Source: Terrabacter sp. Ter38
GTDB lineage: Bacteria; Actinomycetota; Actinomycetes; Actinomycetales; Dermatophilaceae
Length of the DNA: 64,000 nucleotides
Reading direction: 5' to 3'
Assembly (NCBI RefSeq): GCF_024519435.1
Contig: NZ_JALJRZ010000001.1
Coordinates: 930,001-994,000, forward strand
The notes beneath the pieces are model-generated. The model made no database searches. It had not been told where the DNA came from and saw only the letters and a list, made by a program, of their open reading frames with translations. Positions within the stretch are counted from its first letter, which is position 1; each line of letters begins with the position of its first letter. Positions 26,758 to 34,701 of the stretch are shown here, piece by piece. A program made the position numbers and the translations under genes.

Positions 26758-27021
26758 ATGATCGGAACAATCATCGGGGCCATCATCGTCGGTGCCATCA
26801 TCGGTGCACTCGGCCGCCTCATCCTCCCCGGCAAGCAGAACATCTCGCTCGTCGTGACGATCCTCATCGGCATCGTCGCCAACGTCATCGTGACGTTCGT
26901 CGTGCGTCAGCTCGGCTACTCCAACAACTCGGGCATCGCGTGGATCCCGCTGATCCTCGGCGCCATCGTGGCGGCGATCATCATCGTTCTCTACGGGCGC
27001 ATGAGCCACAAGTCGGTCTGA
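26758..27021 (+). CDS. GlsB/YeaQ/YmgE-family membrane protein, copy 2
   Basis: This 87-aa paralogue begins MIGTIIGAIIVGAIIGALG and keeps the RLILPGKQN loop, with three transmembrane helices. It differs from copy 1 across most helices, so the duplication is old. AAGGAG lies 6 nt before ATG 26758. A perfect hairpin follows the stop. Confidence 0.88.
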   Translation: MIGTIIGAIIVGAIIGALGRLILPGKQNISLVVTILIGIVANVIVTFVVRQLGYSNNSGIAWIPLILGAIVAAIIIVLYGRMSHKSV

Positions 27022-27033
27022 CCGACCGCACGA

Positions 27034-27071
27034 CCGAAAGGGCCCGACCGCGCGCGGTCGGGCCCTTTCGG
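27034..27071. terminator. Bidirectional intrinsic terminator
   Basis: A perfect 17-bp stem (CCGAAAGGGCCCGACCG) with a 4-nt loop lies 12 nt after the second GlsB gene and between it and the convergent ferritin-like gene. It is followed by TTTCGG. Confidence 0.85.
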
Positions 27072-27162
27072 CATGTGGGCCCGGCGCATGGCGTATGCCG
27101 TGTCGACCGGTCGCGGGCACTGCGGCCTTCGTCGGATGGCCGGCAGGGCGGCATACGCCCCC

Positions 27163-27891
27163 TCACGCCGACAAGCCGAGACGCTCCATCCGGCGGGAGT
27201 GCTCGTCGGTGAGGCGGGCGAACATCCGGCCGAGCTCGGCGAGGTCCGCCCCGGCTCGCCCCGGGGCCCCCACGAGGATGCTTGCGAGGGCGTCGCGCTC
27301 GACGCCGACGCGCTGGGCCTGGGTGATGGCTTCCCCGACGAGGCGACGGCCCCAGAGCGCGAGCCGGCCGGCGAGTCGCGGGTCGGCGGCGATGGCCTCG
27401 CGCACGACGGTGACCGCGAAGTCGGCCTGACCGGTGTCCTCGAGGACGCTGACGACGAGCGAGCGGGTGTCCTCGTCGACGTACCGCGAGATCTCGCGGT
27501 AGAAGTCCTGGGCGATGCCCTCGCCGACGTAGGCCTTGACGAGTCCCTCGAGGAAGTCGGAGGCGGCCGTGCGCTCGTGGAAGGCGTCGACGGCCGCCAC
27601 GAAGGGCTCCATGGCCGACTCCGGCTCGACGCCGAGGGACTGGAGGCGCTCGGTGAGCACGGAGTAGTTCTTCAGCTCGTGGGCGGCGAGGACGGCGAGC
27701 GCCGACTTGTGACGCAGCGTGGGCGCGAGCTCGGCGTCCTTGGCCAGCTGGCTGAAGGCACGCAGCTCGCCGTACGCGAGCGCCCCGAGCAGGTCCGTGA
27801 CAGCAGCGAGGTAGCCCGGCTCGTCGATGCTCTCCTCGAGGCTCGCACCGTCTGTGTCGACGTGGAGGCCGGGCGTCGCGTCGTCGCTCAT
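27163..27891 (-). CDS. Ferritin-like fold protein (Rv3210c type)
   Basis: The 242-aa protein is all-helical and matches the ferritin-like/hydroxylase-like proteins found beside rhlE in actinobacteria. Possible di-iron ligands are Glu in YGELRAFSQLAKDAE, the ExxH-like HELKNYSVL, and a later EGIAQDFYREISRY. I cannot confirm a complete metal site. ATG 27891 lies 6 nt after a TAGATT -10, so the message is probably leaderless. It is divergent from rhlE. Confidence 0.75.
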   Translation of the reverse strand: MSDDATPGLHVDTDGASLEESIDEPGYLAAVTDLLGALAYGELRAFSQLAKDAELAPTLRHKSALAVLAAHELKNYSVLTERLQSLGVEPESAMEPFVAAVDAFHERTAASDFLEGLVKAYVGEGIAQDFYREISRYVDEDTRSLVVSVLEDTGQADFAVTVVREAIAADPRLAGRLALWGRRLVGEAITQAQRVGVERDALASILVGAPGRAGADLAELGRMFARLTDEHSRRMERLGLSA

Positions 27892-27897
27892 GCGCCC

Positions 27898-27903
27898 AAT
27901 CTA
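27898..27903 (-). promoter_or_regulatory. Leaderless -10 box for the ferritin-like gene
   Basis: TAGATT ends 6 nt before ATG 27891. Confidence 0.5.
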
Positions 27904-27937
27904 GTGAAGGAGTTCGGGCGTTCTGCCCGCATGCCGG

Positions 27938-27943
27938 TAGACT
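27938..27943 (+). promoter_or_regulatory. -10 box of the DEAD-box helicase gene
   Basis: TAGACT in GGTAGACTGGG lies 193 nt before ATG 28136. The resulting ~185-nt untranslated leader is long, as for many cold-inducible DEAD-box mRNAs; no other gene lies in this gap. Confidence 0.5.
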
Positions 27944-28135
27944 GGGCTTGACAACTCGGTGCCCGGTCGGCCCGATGGTTTGCCCAGATGGTGCTCGCGG
28001 AGTCCCCGCGCACCGGTGGAGCCCGCACCGCGTCCATGCAGTGCGAGAGCCACCCACCGTCCCTGACAGTCTCCGATCGGCCCGTCACGCGCCACTGAGC
28101 TCCCGCACCGTCGGGGTGCTCGTGCCGATCGAGAG

Positions 28136-30016
28136 ATGCCCATGACCCAGCCCCACGAGACCCCCGCCGACGCGGGGGTCGCCACGGACGCGCCCGAGCC
28201 CACCGTCGCCGAGACGGTCGCGGACACGGCTCCCGAGGCCCCCACCGAGACGGCCGAGCCGCTCACCCCCGCGGCCGAGGAGCCGGTCGCCCCCGAGCTG
28301 ACCTTCGCCGACTTCGACGTCCACCCCGACATCGTCGCCTCGCTCGCCGAGCACGGGATCGTCCACCCCTTCCCCATCCAGGCGATGACCCTTCCGGTCG
28401 CCCTCGGTGGCCACGACATCATCGGCCAGGCCAAGACCGGCACCGGCAAGACCCTCGGGTTCGGCGTGCCGATCCTCAACCGCGTCCTCGCCCCCGGCGA
28501 CGCCGGCTTCGACGAGCAGGCCCGTCCGGGCAAGCCGCAGGCCCTTGCCGTCGCCCCGACGCGCGAGCTCGCGGTCCAGGTGGCGAGCGACCTCGAGCGG
28601 GCCGGTCGCAAGCGCGGCGTCCGCGTCCTCACCGTCTACGGCGGCCGCGCCTACGAGCCGCAGATCGAGGCCCTCAAGAAGGGCGTCGAAGTCGTCGTCG
28701 GCACGCCCGGCCGACTCATCGACCTGGCCAAGCAGGGCCACCTCGACCTGTCGCAGGCGCGCACCGTCGTGCTCGACGAGGCCGACGAGATGCTCGACCT
28801 CGGCTTCCTGCCGGACGTCGAGACCCTCATGTCGCTGACGCCGGCCTCGCGCCAGACGATGCTCTTCTCCGCGACGATGCCGGGGGCCATCGTGGCCCTC
28901 GCCCGCCGCTACATGTCCCAGCCGACGCACATCCGCGCCATGGGCGACGAGAACGAGAACGCCCACACGGTCAAGGCCGTCGAGCAGTTCGTCTACCGGG
29001 CGCACGCCATGGACAAGGTCGAGATGCTCTCGCGCATGCTCCAGGCCAACGGCCGCGGCCTGACGATCATCTTCAGCCGCACCAAGCGCACCGCCGCCAA
29101 GGTGTCCGACGAGCTCGTCGAGCGTGGCTTCGCGGCTGCCGCGATCCACGGCGACCTCGGTCAGGGTGCTCGCGAGCAGGCGCTGCGCGCCTTCCGCAAC
29201 GGCAAGGTCGACATCCTCGTCGCCACCGACGTCGCGGCCCGAGGCATCGACGTCGAGAACGTCACGCACGTCATCAACTACCAGTGCCCCGAGGACGAGA
29301 AGACCTACCTGCACCGCATCGGCCGCACGGCCCGCGCCGGCAACACCGGTGTCGCGGTGACCTTCGTCGACTGGGACGACCTGCACCGCTGGGCGCTCAT
29401 CAACAAGACGCTCGACCTCGGCATCCCCGAGCCGCAGGAGACCTACTCCAGCTCCGACCACCTCTACAGCGACCTCGACATCCCCACCGACGCCAAGGGC
29501 CGCCTGCGTCGCTCGCAGCAGACGCTCGCGGGCCTCGGTGCCGAGGAGATCGAGGACCTCGGCGAGACGGGCAAGCGCCACGGCAAGTCCGGCGCGGGCG
29601 CCGGAGCGGGTCGCGGCGACCGTGACCGAACTGAGCGCAGTGACCGAGGTGACCGTGGAGGCGACCGCGGGCGCTCGCGCTCCGACCGCAGCCGCGGCGA
29701 CGCGGAGGTCAACGCGTCGTCCGACTCGTCCGGCCCCTCCGACGCCGGTGAGACGCCGGCTGCCGAGGGTGGCGAGAGCCGCCCCCGTCGCAGCCGCAAC
29801 CGCCGCCGTACCCGTGGTGCCGGCGCTGCGGCCGCCGGTGCCGCAGGCGAGGCCGATGGCTCCCAGTCGTCGGCTCCTGCCGGCAACGGTCCCGACGGCG
29901 GGTCCGAGGCCGCCGAGGGTGGCTCGCGTCCGCCGCGCCGTCGCCGTCGTGGCGGTGCCGGACGCAGTGGTGGCGGTCGCGGCGAGTCTGCGCCCGCGAC
30001 GGCCGCTGCAGAGTGA
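28136..30016 (+). CDS. rhlE: DEAD-box RNA helicase (RhlE type)
   Basis: The 626-aa protein has an acidic N-terminal ~55 residues, a helicase core with AKTGTGKT, PTRELAVQV, DEADEMLDLGF, SAT, TDVAARGIDV and HRIGRTARAG, and a C-terminal Arg/Gly/Asp/Ser-rich tail of ~150 residues (RGDRDRTERSDRGDRGGDRG and similar) suited to RNA binding. It remodels RNA in ribosome assembly or decay. The location beside the ferritin-like gene matches M. tuberculosis rhlE. ATG 28142 is an equally possible start. Confidence 0.92.
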   Translation: MPMTQPHETPADAGVATDAPEPTVAETVADTAPEAPTETAEPLTPAAEEPVAPELTFADFDVHPDIVASLAEHGIVHPFPIQAMTLPVALGGHDIIGQAKTGTGKTLGFGVPILNRVLAPGDAGFDEQARPGKPQALAVAPTRELAVQVASDLERAGRKRGVRVLTVYGGRAYEPQIEALKKGVEVVVGTPGRLIDLAKQGHLDLSQARTVVLDEADEMLDLGFLPDVETLMSLTPASRQTMLFSATMPGAIVALARRYMSQPTHIRAMGDENENAHTVKAVEQFVYRAHAMDKVEMLSRMLQANGRGLTIIFSRTKRTAAKVSDELVERGFAAAAIHGDLGQGAREQALRAFRNGKVDILVATDVAARGIDVENVTHVINYQCPEDEKTYLHRIGRTARAGNTGVAVTFVDWDDLHRWALINKTLDLGIPEPQETYSSSDHLYSDLDIPTDAKGRLRRSQQTLAGLGAEEIEDLGETGKRHGKSGAGAGAGRGDRDRTERSDRGDRGGDRGRSRSDRSRGDAEVNASSDSSGPSDAGETPAAEGGESRPRRSRNRRRTRGAGAAAAGAAGEADGSQSSAPAGNGPDGGSEAAEGGSRPPRRRRRGGAGRSGGGRGESAPATAAAE

Positions 30017-30064
30017 CGCCGCGGCGTCGAGCCGCATCGGCTGACGTCGCACCCAGCACGTGAG

Positions 30065-30106
30065 AGGCCCGGGCGGCCGACACCAGTCGGTGTCCCGCTC
30101 GGGCCT
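30065..30106 (+). terminator. Terminator after the DEAD-box helicase gene
   Basis: AGGCCCGGGCGG and CCGCTCGGGCCT form a stem with one wobble, enclosing a second small stem (ACACC/GGTGT), ending TTCG. It is 48 nt after the stop. Confidence 0.65.
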
Positions 30107-30184
30107 TCGTGCACCCCGAGGCCGCCGGGGCGCCCGGTCGGGTCCACGCTGCGGTCAGTGCGAGTCAGCCTCGTGCGCGGCTCC

Positions 30185-30190
30185 TACGCT
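30185..30190 (+). promoter_or_regulatory. -10 box for the PPOX gene
   Basis: TACGCT lies 32 nt before ATG 30223, leaving a ~25-nt leader that includes AGGAGG. Confidence 0.5.
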
Positions 30191-30222
30191 GGTGCGAGAC
30201 GCCCGTACCGAGGAGGCCACCC

Positions 30223-30789
30223 ATGAAGCTGCACGATCGCATCGACGAGCGCCTGCGCGCCTTCATCGAGGCGCAGCACCTCTTCTTCGTCGCGACGGCC
30301 CCGCTCGCCTCCGACGGGCACGTCAACCTCTCCCCCAAGGGCCTCGCCGGCACCTTCGCGGTGCTCGGCGAGCACGAGGTCGCCTACCTCGACCTCACGG
30401 GAAGCGGCTCCGAGACCGTGGCACACCTGCGCGAGAACGGTCGCATCACCGTCATGTTCTGCGCGTTCGAGGGGCCGCCGAACATCGTGCGGCTGCACGG
30501 GACCGGTCGCTACGTGACGCTGGGCGAGAGCGAGTTCGACTCGTACCGTGGGCTCTTCGCTGAACACCCCGGTGCACGGGGCGTCGTCGTCATCGACGTC
30601 GAGCGCGTCTCCGACTCGTGCGGCTATGCTGTCCCGTTCATGAGTCACGAGAGCGATCGGGACCTGCTGACCCGGTGGGCGGGCAACCGGGGTGACGAGG
30701 GTCTGGCGACCTACCGCGCGACGAAGAACGCGGCGTCCATCGACGGCCTCCCCGCCCTCGGCCCGGCCGGCGACCCCGCCTCGGCCTGA
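30223..30789 (+). CDS. Pyridoxamine 5'-phosphate oxidase-family (flavin-binding) protein
   Basis: The 188-aa protein has the split-barrel PPOX fold: HLFFVATAPLASDGHVNLSPKG, TGSGSETVAHLRENGRITVMFCAFEG and IVRLHGTGR are the typical FMN- or F420-binding strands. The substrate cannot be told; relatives are annotated as general flavin-dependent oxidoreductases. ATG 30223 has AGGAGG 6 nt upstream. It stands alone between two terminators. Confidence 0.85.
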   Translation: MKLHDRIDERLRAFIEAQHLFFVATAPLASDGHVNLSPKGLAGTFAVLGEHEVAYLDLTGSGSETVAHLRENGRITVMFCAFEGPPNIVRLHGTGRYVTLGESEFDSYRGLFAEHPGARGVVVIDVERVSDSCGYAVPFMSHESDRDLLTRWAGNRGDEGLATYRATKNAASIDGLPALGPAGDPASA

Positions 30790-30804
30790 CCCAGCCCCTG
30801 ACGG

Positions 30805-30873
30805 CAACACACCGTGAAGGTCACAACACCCCGGGATCGGATCCCGGGGTGTTGTGACGTGCTCGGTGTGTTG
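30805..30873. terminator. Extended double inverted repeat between convergent genes
   Basis: An inner perfect 19-bp arm (GTCACAACACCCCGGGATC, 1-nt centre) is flanked by an outer perfect 9-bp arm (CAACACACC / GGTGTGTTG) across short unpaired 6-nt spacers. It is almost certainly a bidirectional terminator but is unusually large. Confidence 0.8.
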
Positions 30874-30896
30874 CGAGGACGCCGGGTCGTCGGGCC

Positions 30897-31943
30897 TCAG
30901 GCGTTGATCGTCGCGGTGTCGATGACGAAGCGGTAGCGCACGTCGCCGGCCACGACGCGGTCGTAGGCCGCGTCGACCTCGTCGGCCGAGATCGTCTCGA
31001 CCGACGCGCCGATGCCGTGCTCCGCACAGAAGGCCAGCATCTCGGCGGTCGCGGGGATGCCGCCGATGTTCGAGCCGGCCACGACGCGGCTGCCGCCGAC
31101 GACGGCACCCGGGGCGAAGTCGTAGTTGCCCGTGGGCAGCCCGACGTTGGCGATGACACCGAGCGGGCGCAGCAGGCCGATGTAGGTCTGCATCGGCAGG
31201 TCGGCGCTCACCGTGTTGATGATGATGTCGAAGGTCCCCTTGAGGCCCTTGAGGACACCCTCGTCGCCGGTCGCGACGTAGTGCGTCGCGCCGAGCGCCT
31301 CGCCGTCGCCCTTCTTGGCGTCGGTGCGGCTGAGCACGCTGACCTCGGCGCCCATGGCGGCGGCGAGCTTGACGGCCATGTGGCCCAGGCCGCCGAGCCC
31401 GATGACGGCGACCTTCTTGCCGGGGCCGGCGCCCCAGCGCTTGAGCGGGGACCACACGGTGATCCCGGCACAGAGCAGCGGGGCGGCGACGTCGAGCTCG
31501 ATGCCGTCGGGGATGCCGACGGCGAAGCGCTCGGAGACGACGACCTGCTGGGCGTATCCACCCTTGGTCGGCTCGCCGTCGTAGCCCGTGCCGTTGTAGG
31601 TCATGACCGCGCCCTTGGAGCAGAACTGCTCCTCGCCGTCCTTGCAGAACTCGCACTCGCCGCACGAGTCGACCATGCAGCCGACACCGACGCGGTCGCC
31701 GACCTGGTACTTCGTGACACCGTCACCGACGGCGGACACGACACCGGCGATCTCGTGGCCGGGGACCATGGGGAAGGTCGCGCTGCCCCACTCCTCGCGG
31801 ACCTGGTGGATGTCGCTGTGGCAGATGCCCGCGAACTTGATGTCGATGAGGACGTCGTCGTCTCGCAGGTCGCGGTGCTCGACGGTCCTGGCCTCGAAGG
31901 CGGCTCCGGCGCTCGGTGCGACCAGTGCGGGGGTGGAAATCAA
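30897..31943 (-). CDS. Zinc-dependent NAD(P) alcohol dehydrogenase (CAD/YahK type)
   Basis: The 348-aa enzyme has the catalytic zinc ligands in GICHSDIH and PGHEIAG, the structural zinc lobe CGECEFCKDGEEQFC, and the Rossmann motif GLGGLGHMAVKLAAAMGAEV. The insert following the zinc lobe (YNGTGYDGEPTKGGYAQ) is typical of cinnamyl-alcohol-type NADP(H) aldehyde reductases. TTG 31943 is preceded by AAGGAGAA, the best SD in the gap; the upstream ATG would add a basic segment outside the family. Confidence 0.9.
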   Translation of the reverse strand: MISTPALVAPSAGAAFEARTVEHRDLRDDDVLIDIKFAGICHSDIHQVREEWGSATFPMVPGHEIAGVVSAVGDGVTKYQVGDRVGVGCMVDSCGECEFCKDGEEQFCSKGAVMTYNGTGYDGEPTKGGYAQQVVVSERFAVGIPDGIELDVAAPLLCAGITVWSPLKRWGAGPGKKVAVIGLGGLGHMAVKLAAAMGAEVSVLSRTDAKKGDGEALGATHYVATGDEGVLKGLKGTFDIIINTVSADLPMQTYIGLLRPLGVIANVGLPTGNYDFAPGAVVGGSRVVAGSNIGGIPATAEMLAFCAEHGIGASVETISADEVDAAYDRVVAGDVRYRFVIDTATINA

Positions 31944-32045
31944 GGGGATTCTCCTTCGTGGTGGGTGGCGACGCCTCAGGTGCAGCGCGCCCTCACCACG
32001 GTTCATTCCCCGTCGGCGGGTCCCGTCGAACGTCCGGGACGTGCG

Positions 32046-32840
32046 TCACAGCCTCGCGAGCAGGGAGGCGGCGACGTCGCGGTAGGCCTGCGCGCCCTTG
32101 GACGTGCGGGCCGTCGTGAGAATGGAGCGGCCGACGGCGGGCGCCTCCGCGAAGCGCACGGTCTTGGGGATCGGCGGCTCGAGGACGGGCAGGTCGTAGC
32201 GCTCCCCCACGTCGGCGAGCACCTCGCGCGCGTGGTTGCTGCGACCGTCGAAGAGGGTCGGCAGGATGCCCCACACCTCGAGGTCGCGGTTGAGGATCTT
32301 CTGGACGTCGGCGACGGTGTCGAGCAGCTGTCCGACGCCGCGGTGGCTGAGCATCTCGCACGGCATCGGGATGATGAGGGCGTCGGCGGCCGTGAGCGCG
32401 TTGAGCGTCAGCACCCCGAGGCTCGGCGAGCAGTCGAGCAGCACGACGTCGTATGCCGTGTCGGCGCCTTCGAGGGCCGAGCGCAGGACGTACTCGCGAC
32501 CGGGTCGCGGGAGCAGCATGGCCTCGGCGCCGGCGAGGTCGATCGTCGATGGCACGAGGTCGATGCCCTCCTCGCACGTGACGACGACGTCACCGAGCTC
32601 GGCGGAGCCGGTGAGGACGTCGTGGATCGATCGCTCGACCGTGTCGGGGTCGACGCCCAGCGAGAAGGTGAGGCAGGCCTGCGGGTCGAGGTCGACGAGG
32701 AGGACGCGCTGCCCGAGCTCGGCGAGCGCGGCGCCGATGCTCGCGACCGACGTCGTCTTGGCGACGCCGCCCTTCTGGTTGGCCAGGGCCACGACGGTCG
32801 GTGCTCTCTTCACGTCGCTGATGCGGCTGCGGGTCCCCAT
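32046..32840 (-). CDS. ParA/Soj-like ATPase (orphan)
   Basis: The 264-aa protein has the deviant Walker A NQKGGVAKTT, the switch VDLDPQACLT and LLDCSPSLG. No parB-like gene or centromere repeat is adjacent, so it is an orphan of the chromosomal ParA family. The position after rhlE matches the Soj/ParA-related gene of the mycobacterial locus. Its cargo is unknown. ATG 32840 is chosen over 32924 because family similarity starts near APTVVALANQKGG. The 239-nt gap upstream holds no recognisable gene. Confidence 0.88.
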   Translation of the reverse strand: MGTRSRISDVKRAPTVVALANQKGGVAKTTSVASIGAALAELGQRVLLVDLDPQACLTFSLGVDPDTVERSIHDVLTGSAELGDVVVTCEEGIDLVPSTIDLAGAEAMLLPRPGREYVLRSALEGADTAYDVVLLDCSPSLGVLTLNALTAADALIIPMPCEMLSHRGVGQLLDTVADVQKILNRDLEVWGILPTLFDGRSNHAREVLADVGERYDLPVLEPPIPKTVRFAEAPAVGRSILTTARTSKGAQAYRDVAASLLARL

Positions 32841-33079
32841 GCCCGACAGTGTGTCAGGCGCGGGGGCCCGGGATGAACAGGACGTCCGTCGTGCTCCGCA
32901 GGTCGCGGACGTCCACCTCGTCACCGTTCACCGGGGGTGGCCTTCAGGACCCCCGTCAGCCCTCGAGGTGCATAGGCCCTGCGGATCGACGACAGGTCTG
33001 GCATGGCACGACGGAAACGACCACGGCGTCGGTAGGCGCTGACGCCGGCATCGCCGGTCGGAGCTCCCCTGCGACGAGG

Positions 33080-33769
33080 TCAGAAGGCCGAGATCGTTCG
33101 TGGGGCGCGCTCGGAGCGTGACAGGGCCGACACCAGGGCTCCCTGACCGTGCCGGCGCGCGGCCAGTCGGGTCAGCAGGGCCACGACGGGCGCGAGCACC
33201 TCGTCGGGCAGCGTCGGGGCGGTGAAGCCGACGCTCGCGGCGACGTCCTCACCGTGGACGACGACCTCCATCATCCGGCCGGTGAGGAAGTCGTCGCGGC
33301 GCAGCGCCCAGCCCGTCCACGGGATGAGGACGGCTCGGCCGGCGTCCTGGTCGGCGAGCACGGCAGGCAGCTCGTCCCGCGCCGCGACGACCCGCCTGAG
33401 GACGACGTCGCGGCCGTCCCCGGCCTGCTCGTCGCTCCCGGACCGGATGGCGACGTTGACGTCGTCGTCGAGGCCGCCAGACACCCATGCCGACCGCGCG
33501 TAGTGCTCGTCGAGCGCGATGGCGTCGGTCACGGGGTCGGCCCGCAGCAGGGTCAGGGCCGTGATGGGCTGGCTCGCCAGGTGGGCGACGAGTCCGCCGA
33601 CGCTCCACTCGGGCAGCGCGCTCGGCCGGTGCCAGGCGGCGGCGACGTCGTCCCGGGACAGGATGGCGATGACGTGGTCGGTGGCCGCGAGGAACGCCGG
33701 CCTCAGGTCGCGCTCGGGTGCGGACCGGGTGGTGGGCTCAGTGGTGGGCTCAGTGGTGGGCTCAGGCAC
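33080..33769 (-). CDS. DinB/MPI-like (maleylpyruvate isomerase N-terminal) helical-bundle protein
   Basis: The 229-aa protein matches actinobacterial TIGR03083-type proteins: WSVGGLVAHLASQP and GRMMEVVVHGEDVAASVG supply the His, Glu and His that would bind a divalent metal in the four-helix bundle. Members may be mycothiol-dependent transferases; substrate unknown. The N-terminus is a TTEP repeat encoded by three 12-bp units. GTG 33769 overlaps the RecB-family gene by 8 nt, in another frame. Confidence 0.75.
   Translation of the reverse strand: MPEPTTEPTTEPTTRSAPERDLRPAFLAATDHVIAILSRDDVAAAWHRPSALPEWSVGGLVAHLASQPITALTLLRADPVTDAIALDEHYARSAWVSGGLDDDVNVAIRSGSDEQAGDGRDVVLRRVVAARDELPAVLADQDAGRAVLIPWTGWALRRDDFLTGRMMEVVVHGEDVAASVGFTAPTLPDEVLAPVVALLTRLAARRHGQGALVSALSRSERAPRTISAF
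33729..33764. repeat. 12-bp tandem repeat, three copies
   Basis: Three copies of GTGGTGGGCTCA span the junction of the RecB-family gene stop and the MPI-like gene start and encode TTEP repeats. Copy-number change would not shift frame. Confidence 0.9.
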
Positions 33770-34646
33770 CGTCGCGCTCCGGTGGGGTCGTCTCGTAGCC
33801 GGCAGGCTCGAGGCCGGCCCAGTCGGACTTCTCGGGGCCCATCTGCTGGCCCTCGGGGCAGTGCGCGCGGAAGTCGCACCACGAGCAGATCGCGGAGGTG
33901 CGGGGCGCGAACCTCGTCGACTCGACGCCGAGCTCCTTGAACTCGGCGTCGGCCCGGCGCAGGTCGGAGGCGATCGACTCGGCCTCGGCGATCTTGCGCG
34001 CGAGGGACTCGTCGGTGTGCTCGTGCGCGGCGATCGTGCCGGAGGGCACGTGGTGCAGCTCGACCCGGTGGCACGGCCGGCGGAACATCCGGGAGGCCGC
34101 GACGGCATACAACGCGAGGGGCAGCGAGGTGCGCGCGTCGTCGTCGGTGGGGACCTGGCGGCCCGTCTTGTAGTCGACGACGACGAGCTCGCCCTCGCGG
34201 TCGTCGAGGCGGTCGATGCGGCCGGTGATGGCGACCTCGTCGGTCTTGAGCGAGACGCTGCGCTCGATGCCGACGGGCTGGTTGTCGCGGTCGCTGGAAC
34301 GGAGGTAGTCGGTGACGGCGTCGCGGACCCGAAGCCGCCACCCGGCGGACTGCTCGGGGTCACGGAAGCCGACGTCGATCCACGACGAGCGGACGAGCTC
34401 CGCGACGCCGGCCGGCGTCCGCTGGCCCACCGGGAGGTCCCAGAAGTCGCGAAGCGCGTTGTGGGTCGCGATGCCGACCGAGGTGTGGGCGCGCTGGGGG
34501 CGCGCCTGCGGGCGTGGTCGGTCGAGGTACTGCATGCGGTAGCGCCGCGGGCAGTCGAGCCAGGCGAGCAGCCGCGACGGCGAGCCGGTGTAGAGCGGCG
34601 TGGGCATGCCCGCGAAGGTCGTCTGCTCAGCCGGTCCCGTCGTCAC
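33762..34646 (-). CDS. RecB-family PD-(D/E)XK exonuclease with Fe-S cluster
   Basis: The 294-aa single-domain nuclease has GRIDRLDDREGELVVVDYKTG (metal Asp and the D/E-x-K) and four cysteines, one in LDCPRRYRM and three in CSWCDFRAHC, matching the Cas4/AddB-type 4Fe-4S nuclease arrangement. No helicase is fused. It is likely involved in DNA repair; actinobacteria carry it as a stand-alone gene. It overlaps the MPI-like gene. Confidence 0.88.
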   Translation of the reverse strand: MTTGPAEQTTFAGMPTPLYTGSPSRLLAWLDCPRRYRMQYLDRPRPQARPQRAHTSVGIATHNALRDFWDLPVGQRTPAGVAELVRSSWIDVGFRDPEQSAGWRLRVRDAVTDYLRSSDRDNQPVGIERSVSLKTDEVAITGRIDRLDDREGELVVVDYKTGRQVPTDDDARTSLPLALYAVAASRMFRRPCHRVELHHVPSGTIAAHEHTDESLARKIAEAESIASDLRRADAEFKELGVESTRFAPRTSAICSWCDFRAHCPEGQQMGPEKSDWAGLEPAGYETTPPERDGA

Positions 34647-34701
34647 GCCGACACCCTACGACCCGCCCGCGACATCCAGCCGACGACATCCCCAGCCCCG
34701 G

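Noticed and set aside
26292-27021. Tandem GlsB-like genes as an assembly duplication
   Set aside because: The proteins differ at many positions and the intervening DNA differs, so this is a true old duplication.
32046-32840. A plasmid-type parAB partition locus
   Set aside because: No ParB gene or iterated centromere repeats flank the ParA-like gene, and the surrounding order is chromosomal.
32985-33050. A tiny basic ORF (MARRKRPRRR) in the gap upstream of the ParA-like gene
   Set aside because: Ten codons, no SD and no conserved small-protein signature; it is likely chance.
33762-34646. A Cas4 nuclease hinting at CRISPR
   Set aside because: The Fe-S RecB-family nuclease stands alone, and no cas gene or direct-repeat array is seen anywhere in the window.
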